Source: Aquimarina sp. (GTDB lineage Bacteria; Bacteroidota; Bacteroidia; Flavobacteriales; Flavobacteriaceae). From it: 10,909 nucleotides of DNA. Where the stretch lies: contig NZVW01000019.1 of NCBI GenBank assembly GCA_002697475.1, positions 1 through 10,909 of the forward strand, given 5' to 3'. This document shows, piece after piece, positions 6,259-10,909 of the stretch. The notes beneath the pieces were generated by a model that was given only the letters and a program-made list of their open reading frames with translations, did no database searches and was not told the DNA's origin. The position numbers and the translations under genes are program-made. Numbering within the stretch: the stretch's first letter is position 1; each line of letters begins with the position of its first letter.

Positions 6259-6270
6259 TTAGAATTCTAA
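6259..6270. promoter_or_regulatory. TTAGAA dyad 2 in the ilvE leader
   Basis: TTAGAATTCTAA is a perfect 12-bp palindrome 14 bp before the ilvE ATG and downstream of the predicted transcription start. Its centre is about 76 bp from that of dyad 1, near an integral number of helical turns, which would suit looping by one regulator. Confidence 0.45.
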
Positions 6271-6284
6271 AATAATCAAATCCA

Positions 6285-7352
6285 ATGAAAAACACAACAT
6301 CACAGACTTTAGAGGTACATAAAGCAAATGCATCGAAATTAGGAGACGTAGACTTTGAAAATCTGACTTTCGGAAAGATTTTTACTGACCATATGTTTGT
6401 CTGTGATTATAAGAATGGAGCCTGGCAAACACCTAAAATTATCCCTTATGGCCCTATGACCATGGAACCATCTGCCAGAGTGTTTCATTACGGTCAGGCA
6501 GTTTTTGAAGGGATGAAAGCTTATAAAGATGACAACGGAGATGTTTTTCTTTTCAGACCGGACGAAAATTTTAAACGAATAAATAAATCAGCTGAACGAT
6601 TAGCAATACCTGAATTTCCTGAAGATTATTTCTTCGAGGGATTGAAGACACTCTTAAAATTAGATGATGAGTGGATCAAACCGGGTTATGGTAATTCACT
6701 GTATATACGACCATTTGTTATAGCTACTCAAGCCAGTGTATCTGCATCTGAAGCTGATGAGTATCGTTTTATGATCATTTGTTCTCCTGCGCAATCCTAT
6801 TATAGCGGTGATGTAAGTGTCATCGTTGAAGAAAAATACAGTAGGTCTGCTAATGGAGGTTTTGGATATGCCAAAGCCGCAGGGAATTATGCGGGACAAT
6901 TTTTTCCTACCAAAATTGCTAAAGAAAAAGGATATCAACAAGTGATCTGGACAGACGCTAATACGCACGAATATCTGGAAGAAGCCGGAACCATGAATGT
7001 CTTTTTCAGAATTGGAGATACACTTGTTACCGCTCCTGTGAGTGATCGTATCCTTGATGGAGTTACCCGTAAAAGTTTAATTGCTTTAGCTGAAAGACAA
7101 GGGTATAATGTAGAAGTAAGACCTATCAAAGTTCAGGAAATAGTTGATGCAGCTAACAATGGTGAATTAAAGGAAATCTTTGGAGCAGGCACTGCTGCTG
7201 TAGTAAGCCCTGTAAAAGCTTTTGGTTACAAAGGAGAGCATTACGAATTACCAAAACAAGAAGAGCCCTATGCTACGCATTTCAAAAAGGCATTAATGGA
7301 CATTCAGTATAACAAGGCCGAAGATTCATTTGGATGGAGGTATAAAGTATAA
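6285..7352 (+). CDS. ilvE: Branched-chain amino acid aminotransferase
   Basis: This PLP enzyme interconverts leucine, isoleucine and valine with their 2-oxo acids using glutamate/2-oxoglutarate, in the cytoplasm. It is a fold-type IV (class IV) aminotransferase of 355 residues, the length of the larger BCAT type shared with eukaryotes. Landmarks are YGQAVFEGMKAY (69-80), FRPDENFKRINKSAERLAIP (90-109), LYIRPF (139-144), SANGGFGYAKAAGNYAG (188-204) with Lys197 as the likely PLP Schiff-base residue, and EYLEEAGTMNVFF (229-241). The ATG is supported by the -7 box about 70 bp upstream; there is no clear Shine-Dalgarno sequence. It is monocistronic, between a divergent DUF4920-mnmD unit and a strong terminator. 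Two dyads with the same half-site flank the promoter, suggesting specific regulation. No ilv or leu biosynthesis genes are adjacent. Confidence 0.96.
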   Translation: MKNTTSQTLEVHKANASKLGDVDFENLTFGKIFTDHMFVCDYKNGAWQTPKIIPYGPMTMEPSARVFHYGQAVFEGMKAYKDDNGDVFLFRPDENFKRINKSAERLAIPEFPEDYFFEGLKTLLKLDDEWIKPGYGNSLYIRPFVIATQASVSASEADEYRFMIICSPAQSYYSGDVSVIVEEKYSRSANGGFGYAKAAGNYAGQFFPTKIAKEKGYQQVIWTDANTHEYLEEAGTMNVFFRIGDTLVTAPVSDRILDGVTRKSLIALAERQGYNVEVRPIKVQEIVDAANNGELKEIFGAGTAAVVSPVKAFGYKGEHYELPKQEEPYATHFKKALMDIQYNKAEDSFGWRYKV

Positions 7353-7368
7353 AAATAGAGTTTAAACT

Positions 7369-7413
7369 AAAAAAATGTCACATTTTGGTTCTGATCAAAT
7401 GTGACATTTTTTT
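7369..7413. terminator. Long bidirectional terminator between ilvE and the pyrophosphohydrolase gene
   Basis: A perfect inverted repeat of about 17 bp (7369-7385 with 7397-7413) has core ATGTCACATTT/AAATGTGACAT and an 11-nt loop. It has A-rich and T-rich flanks, so both strands gain a U-tract. It lies 16 bp after the ilvE stop and 4 bp beyond the stop of the convergent gene. Confidence 0.92.
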
Positions 7414-7417
7414 ATTG

Positions 7418-7804
7418 TTATCGATCTAACACTTCTTTAATATTAGGTTTAAAGTAGTTTGGCCCTTTCATCACTTTACCATCTTCTCTGTAGATAGGTT
7501 GTCCATCCTCCCCTAACTTACTCATATTACTGCGCTGAATTTCATGAAACACTTCTTCAATCTTATGTTGTAAACCATGTTCAATGATAGTACCGCATAA
7601 AATGTACAACATGTCTCCTAAGGCATCTGCAACCTCAACTAAATCATCATTTTGGGCAGCTTCAAGATATTCTTCATTTTCTTCTTTCATCAGATTAAAA
7701 CGCAATACATTTTTTGCTTCTCCAAGATCTGCAACAGGATCATTTTTGTATCCGATTTTAAAAGCCGTATGAAATTCCTGTACAGCAGCTATTTTATCCT
7801 TCAT
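7418..7804 (-). CDS. MazG-like / PRA-PH-fold nucleoside triphosphate pyrophosphohydrolase
   Basis: This 128-residue all-alpha protein belongs to the MazG / phosphoribosyl-ATP pyrophosphohydrolase (HisE) / dimeric dUTPase superfamily. These enzymes cleave NTPs to NMP and pyrophosphate using Mg2+ held by acidic residues. The motif is visible as EENEE (41-45) followed by EVADALGD (57-64), giving the EExxE...ExxD arrangement with D64 after it. Residues 92-118 (SNMSKLGEDGQPIYREDGKV... then GPNYFKP) resemble the substrate-side segment of the superfamily and contain lysines and acids that may contact phosphate. The usual inference is house-cleaning of non-canonical or damaged nucleotides. A HisE role is less likely because no his genes are nearby. 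The gene is single and divergent over 44 bp from a small membrane protein gene. A weak -7 candidate, TATTTTTA (7834-7841), lies upstream. Confidence 0.85.
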   Translation of the reverse strand: MKDKIAAVQEFHTAFKIGYKNDPVADLGEAKNVLRFNLMKEENEEYLEAAQNDDLVEVADALGDMLYILCGTIIEHGLQHKIEEVFHEIQRSNMSKLGEDGQPIYREDGKVMKGPNYFKPNIKEVLDR

Positions 7805-7822
7805 GTTTAGTTTTTTATCATT

Positions 7823-7830
7823 TATCTTTG
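7823..7830 (+). promoter_or_regulatory. Bacteroidota -7 element for the small membrane protein gene
   Basis: TATCTTTG is an exact TAnnTTTG match 18 bp upstream of the ATG at 7849, giving a leader of only about 12 nt. An AAGGA sits just before the start codon. The -33 region would fall on the start codon of the divergent pyrophosphohydrolase gene. Confidence 0.6.
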
Positions 7831-7848
7831 CGGTAAAAATAAGGATTT

Positions 7849-8040
7849 ATGTTTAGTACAGGTCAGTTAATATTTGCAGGTTGTTTTGTAATAGCTTTTA
7901 TCGCTTTAATGATATATAGCTATCGAAAAGACATTAAACTACACCGCAAATATTACAAAGGCAGCCTGTTTATCTTAATTGGTTTTATTGTTTTTATTTT
8001 TTTACTTTTCGTTTTAAAAGTATACCTTAAACCAGAATAA
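7849..8040 (+). CDS. Small two-helix membrane protein, function unknown
   Basis: This 63-residue protein has two hydrophobic segments, residues about 7-24 and 39-59, joined by a short strongly basic loop (SYRKDIKLHRKYYKG, 24-38). The basic loop suggests both ends face the periplasm with the loop in the cytoplasm. I do not recognise a characterised family and assign no function. Several signs say it is a real gene. A consensus -7 box lies 18 bp upstream, AAGGA precedes the ATG, and a strong terminator follows 20 bp after the stop. The hydrophobic and basic pattern is also too regular for a chance ORF. The sequence resembles short hypothetical proteins I associate with flavobacteria, but that is from memory. 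It stands alone on its strand between two minus-strand genes. Confidence 0.82.
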   Translation: MFSTGQLIFAGCFVIAFIALMIYSYRKDIKLHRKYYKGSLFILIGFIVFIFLLFVLKVYLKPE

Positions 8041-8053
8041 GCTTATCTTTTAA

Positions 8054-8100
8054 ATAAAAAAAGAGTTGTAATTAAAAACCACAACTCTTCTTATTTCTTT
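8054..8100. terminator. Bidirectional terminator between the small membrane protein and DPP III genes
   Basis: AAGAGTTGT (8061-8069) and ACAACTCTT (8081-8089) form a perfect 9-bp stem with an 11-nt loop. On the minus strand it is followed by TTTTTTATTTAAAAG, a good U-tract for the peptidase gene. On the plus strand the tail is CTTATTTCTTTTT, weaker but usable. Confidence 0.85.
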
Positions 8101-8112
8101 TTAAACTTTTTA

Positions 8113-10164
8113 TTAATTCACCTCAGGCAAATAATTAAAGTTTTTGCTGTACTCTAACATCTGTGTTACAAAATCCTCCGGTTGGGTAACTTTAATCTCA
8201 GTAATCTCTCCGCTATCATTCATTTCAGGAACTAAAACAGGATTTACAAATCCGCTGTAAGGCGCAGATGTAAATTGCTTGTTACGCTCCAATACCTCAG
8301 CATGGATATCCTGATCTACCTTAACTCCATAACCTTCTACTAATTCCTCTGCTGCTTTGTAATCACCTTCAGACTTAATTCGCTGGGTTTCTTTAAGCAA
8401 ACTTCCAAAGATTTCTCTTAGCTTTTGGTAATCATTGATATTAAAATATATTTTGCCATCTTTAGTTACTTTTTCGATCACATTATCCGCTTTTCCTTGC
8501 TCGTATGCCCACGCACTTACCCACTGACGGTTACGCATATGTGCTTCCTCTACATCATCACCAAGATTTAAACGGATTAACTGTGTCATTAAACCATTAC
8601 GGATATATCCGTCATATGCTGCTTTACCTACAGCTTCCCAGTCTTCAACTAATCCTAACTCTTGTAATTTTGGATCCATTAAGTAGTAAAGACCTACTAA
8701 ATCAGCACGTCCTTCTTCCATTGTCGAAGCATAGTTTTTTAAAGTTTCTTTGGTTTCACCAACTCCAGGATTCATTTGACCTGATGCGTGACCAATAACC
8801 TCATGTAAGGCAGTATGTAGTTTATCTGCTAATTGTCCGTATTTTTCCTCTAACTCTACCTCTTCTTCATCATGTGCAAATTCTTTTAATCTACCTGAGC
8901 CACCCGCATTATTGTACGCATTGATAATGTTACCCAAAGAAACGGATTTAGAACCTACCTCTTTTCTGATCCAGTTAGCATTTGGCAAGTTAACACCAAT
9001 AGGCGTACTTGGAGATGCATCTCCAGCCTCACCAGCTACGGTAACCACTTTATAGCTAACACCTACTACGTTTTTCTTTTTGTGCTCATCCATTAATGGC
9101 GAATTGTCTTCAAACCACTGTGCATTTTTAGATAGTACTGCCATTTTTTCTGACATATCAAAATCCTTAATCTGTACAATTGTTTCATAAGAACCTCTGT
9201 ATCCTAATGGATCATTATACACTTCTATAAAGCTATTGATGTAGTCAATATCTCCTTCAGTAGCTTTTGTCCACGCTACATTATAATCATCCCAGGTTTT
9301 AAGATCTCCTGTTTTATAATATTGAATCAATAGCCCTAAAGCTTCTCCTTGTTGTTGATTTTCTGCTACTCCCTGAGCTTTTTCCAACCACATAATAATC
9401 TTGTCAATTGCCGGTCCATATAAACCTCCTGACTTATACACTTTTTCCTTTAACTCTCCATTTTCCTTAACTAATTTAGAGTTTAAACCAAAGGATAATG
9501 GCTGATCAGGATTAGGAGATTTCATCTTAGCATAAAAGGACTCTACATCTGCGTTAGTAACGTTAGGTCCATAAAAGTTTACCGCAGATTGTGCTACATT
9601 GTCAATACCTTTAGCCTGATTTACTTTTTTGGCATCTTTATCATTAAAGATAACCTCAAGAGCTTCTCCTGTTAATTCTGTATTTGTTTCTGTTAGAAGT
9701 GTAGTTAAATACTCTTTTGAAAACTCGGGTTTTAATTTATCATTACTGTAATGATGATGAATTCCATTAGAAAACCATACTCGCTTAAGGTATGTTTCAA
9801 AAGCTTTCCAATCGTCAGAGTTTTTATCACCATTATAAGATGTGTATACGTTTTCTAAAGCTTTTCTTATGGTAAGGTTATGACGGTAATTTTGATCCCA
9901 CATAATATCTCTACCACTCAATCCTGCCTGAACTAAATAATAAACAAGCTTTTTCTTTTCTAAAGACAGATTATCCCATCCCGGAATTTGATATCTTAAT
10001 ATTTTAAGGTCAGCAAATTGATCTACGGTGTAGTCAAATTTTTCCTCAACAACTGGTTTCTCATCTTCCTGATTGTTTATCTGATCTTGAACACTAGGTT
10101 CATTCTTACAGGCAATCACAGAAAGCGCAACAGCAGTTGTTAAGAATATTTTAGAAAGTTTCAT
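8113..10164 (-). CDS. Dipeptidyl peptidase III family (M49) zinc metallopeptidase, lipoprotein
   Basis: M49 enzymes remove dipeptides from the N-terminus of short peptides. This 683-residue protein carries the diagnostic HEXXGH motif as HEVIGH (454-459) and the second motif EEGRAD (483-488). By analogy with human DPP III, H454, H459 and E484 bind zinc and E455 is the catalytic base. Human DPP III has EECRAE; the Gly/Asp variant here keeps the ligand. Residues 1-18 form a signal peptide with lipobox SVIAC, so Cys19 should be lipidated and the enzyme held in the envelope, probably to process peptides taken into the periplasm. That location is inferred from the lipobox; well-known M49 enzymes are mostly cytosolic. 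An acidic linker (about 20-42) precedes the catalytic body. The gene is monocistronic, with a -7 box TACATTTG (10185-10192) and a terminator after the stop. Confidence 0.93.
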   Translation of the reverse strand: MKLSKIFLTTAVALSVIACKNEPSVQDQINNQEDEKPVVEEKFDYTVDQFADLKILRYQIPGWDNLSLEKKKLVYYLVQAGLSGRDIMWDQNYRHNLTIRKALENVYTSYNGDKNSDDWKAFETYLKRVWFSNGIHHHYSNDKLKPEFSKEYLTTLLTETNTELTGEALEVIFNDKDAKKVNQAKGIDNVAQSAVNFYGPNVTNADVESFYAKMKSPNPDQPLSFGLNSKLVKENGELKEKVYKSGGLYGPAIDKIIMWLEKAQGVAENQQQGEALGLLIQYYKTGDLKTWDDYNVAWTKATEGDIDYINSFIEVYNDPLGYRGSYETIVQIKDFDMSEKMAVLSKNAQWFEDNSPLMDEHKKKNVVGVSYKVVTVAGEAGDASPSTPIGVNLPNANWIRKEVGSKSVSLGNIINAYNNAGGSGRLKEFAHDEEEVELEEKYGQLADKLHTALHEVIGHASGQMNPGVGETKETLKNYASTMEEGRADLVGLYYLMDPKLQELGLVEDWEAVGKAAYDGYIRNGLMTQLIRLNLGDDVEEAHMRNRQWVSAWAYEQGKADNVIEKVTKDGKIYFNINDYQKLREIFGSLLKETQRIKSEGDYKAAEELVEGYGVKVDQDIHAEVLERNKQFTSAPYSGFVNPVLVPEMNDSGEITEIKVTQPEDFVTQMLEYSKNFNYLPEVN

Positions 10165-10184
10165 AAATTATTGTTTTGTTTTCG

Positions 10185-10192
10185 CAAATGTA
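10185..10192 (-). promoter_or_regulatory. Bacteroidota -7 element for the DPP III gene
   Basis: The minus strand reads TACATTTG, an exact TAnnTTTG match 20 bp upstream of the ATG, giving a leader of about 15 nt. No -33 TTTG is obvious. Confidence 0.58.
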
Positions 10193-10257
10193 ACAAAATA
10201 ATAAATCGATGTTAAAAATGTTTATATTAGCTGAACAAACATCTTAAACTAACTAAA

Positions 10258-10909
10258 ATGAAAATCATCAAATATTTATTTTTTCTACTATTATTAGTCC
10301 TTGTGGTAGGCGCGGTCTATGTAGCTACCATTGACGGCGACTATCAGGTAGAGGAAAGTAAAGTAATTAACGCACCTGATGAATTGTTATTTGACACTAT
10401 AAATTATTACAGAACCTGGGAAGATTGGGGTCCATGGATGGAAGAGTCAGATGATATGATTATTACCTATGCCGATAAACTAAGTGGTCCTGGGGCTTAT
10501 TACAGCTGGAAGAGTGAAAAGCAGGGTGATGGTAGTATGGAAACCATTAAAACTGCACCATTTAGCAGTATAGATCAAAAAATTACCTTTATCACTCCTG
10601 TTGGAGAAAGTACCAGTGATGTTTATTGGAAGCTCGAAAAAATAGAACCTTCTAAAACCAAAGTTACCTGGGGAATGAAGGGATCTCAGTCCTTTATAGA
10701 AAAGGCAATTTTTGCGTTTCAGGATTCTACCCTTTCTCAAATGCTTAGACCTATGTTTACAAAAGGTCTAAATAACATTGAAGCTTATGTTGATGAAAAA
10801 ATGAAAGTATACAATATCAGTGTTGACGGAGTCACTGAACACGGTGGAGGTTTTTATATGTATTCTGCAACAGCTTCCTCAATTGAAATGATACCAGAAA
10901 AAATGGAAC
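10258..10909 (+). CDS. Membrane-anchored SRPBCC protein with start of a GyrI-like domain (cut by window edge)
   Basis: An open frame runs from ATG at 10258 to the right edge, 217 codons, without a stop. Residues about 5-24 form one N-terminal transmembrane helix (FFLLLLVLVVGAVYVA). Residues about 28-178 fit an SRPBCC/polyketide-cyclase-like ligand-binding domain: VEESKVINAPDELLFDTI (31-48), TWEDWGPW (53-60), and YWKLEKIEPSKTKVTWGM (123-140) are typical strand patterns. From about residue 183 (VYNISVDGVTEHGGGFYMY) a second domain begins that resembles the GyrI-like/effector-binding fold; it is truncated, so this part is less certain. Such proteins bind small hydrophobic molecules in general, but no ligand can be named. 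The gene is divergent from DPP III across 93 bp. A near -7 match, TATATTAG, lies about 30 bp upstream of the ATG. Confidence 0.85.
   Translation, partial: MKIIKYLFFLLLLVLVVGAVYVATIDGDYQVEESKVINAPDELLFDTINYYRTWEDWGPWMEESDDMIITYADKLSGPGAYYSWKSEKQGDGSMETIKTAPFSSIDQKITFITPVGESTSDVYWKLEKIEPSKTKVTWGMKGSQSFIEKAIFAFQDSTLSQMLRPMFTKGLNNIEAYVDEKMKVYNISVDGVTEHGGGFYMYSATASSIEMIPEKME

Noticed and set aside
8505..8798. A 97-residue plus-strand open frame opposite the DPP III catalytic motifs
   Set aside because: It overlaps the HEVIGH and EEGRAD region of a strongly supported gene; Leu/His-rich composition reflects the complement of that coding sequence.
10480..10740. An 86-residue minus-strand open frame inside the SRPBCC gene
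   Set aside because: The plus frame is uninterrupted with a membrane anchor and SRPBCC pattern; the minus frame is an antisense shadow with low-complexity content.
1..10909. Search for tRNA, rRNA, CRISPR, insertion sequence, phage or toxin-antitoxin features
   Set aside because: No tRNA cloverleaf pattern, spaced direct-repeat array, transposase or terminal inverted repeats were seen. The MazG-like gene next to a small membrane protein is divergent and does not look like a toxin-antitoxin pair.

Overview
The window looks like a piece of a Bacteroidota chromosome, most likely Flavobacteriaceae. It is AT-rich and lacks clear Shine-Dalgarno sequences. Five gene starts carry a TAnnTTTG -7 element of the Bacteroidota primary sigma factor in the expected place. 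Several proteins are of types common in flavobacteria: lipoproteins with short signal peptides, a DUF4920 protein, a stand-alone MnmD, and an M49 dipeptidyl peptidase III lipoprotein. No phage, insertion sequence, CRISPR, tRNA or rRNA is visible. This is an ordinary core-genome region, and I do not see a convincing undescribed system in it.

Layout from left to right. Positions 1-1099 (minus) hold an ABC exporter operon: an ATPase, and a permease that starts inside the ATPase stop region and runs off the left edge. Positions 1100-1389 are a non-coding stretch with terminator-like hairpins for the operon to its right. Positions 1390-3054 (minus) hold grpE-dnaJ, the nucleotide exchange factor and J-protein of the DnaK chaperone; dnaK itself is not here. 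A divergent regulatory region at 3055-3219 separates grpE from a YceI-family lipoprotein (plus). That gene ends in a bidirectional terminator shared with a convergent TIGR01777/YfcH-type epimerase (minus).

A DUF4920 lipoprotein and mnmD (minus) overlap by one base (TAATG) and form a small operon. They are divergent from ilvE, the branched-chain aminotransferase (plus). The 142 bp between them carries two dyads built from the same TTAGAA half-site, a good candidate operator pair. ilvE converges on a MazG-like/PRA-PH pyrophosphohydrolase (minus) across a long symmetric terminator. That gene is divergent, over only 44 bp, from a 63-residue two-helix membrane protein (plus). A third bidirectional terminator follows, then a 683-residue M49 dipeptidyl peptidase III lipoprotein (minus). 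Last comes a divergent membrane-anchored SRPBCC protein cut by the right edge.

The genes do not form one pathway. They cover housekeeping functions: protein folding, tRNA wobble modification, branched-chain amino acid metabolism, nucleotide clean-up, envelope lipoproteins and peptide turnover. The points most worth following up are the DnaJ with only two of the four zinc-finger CXXCXGXG motifs, the paired TTAGAA dyads upstream of ilvE, the tandem AATGTCAT repeat upstream of grpE, and the possible small RNA or leader between dnaJ and the ABC operon.
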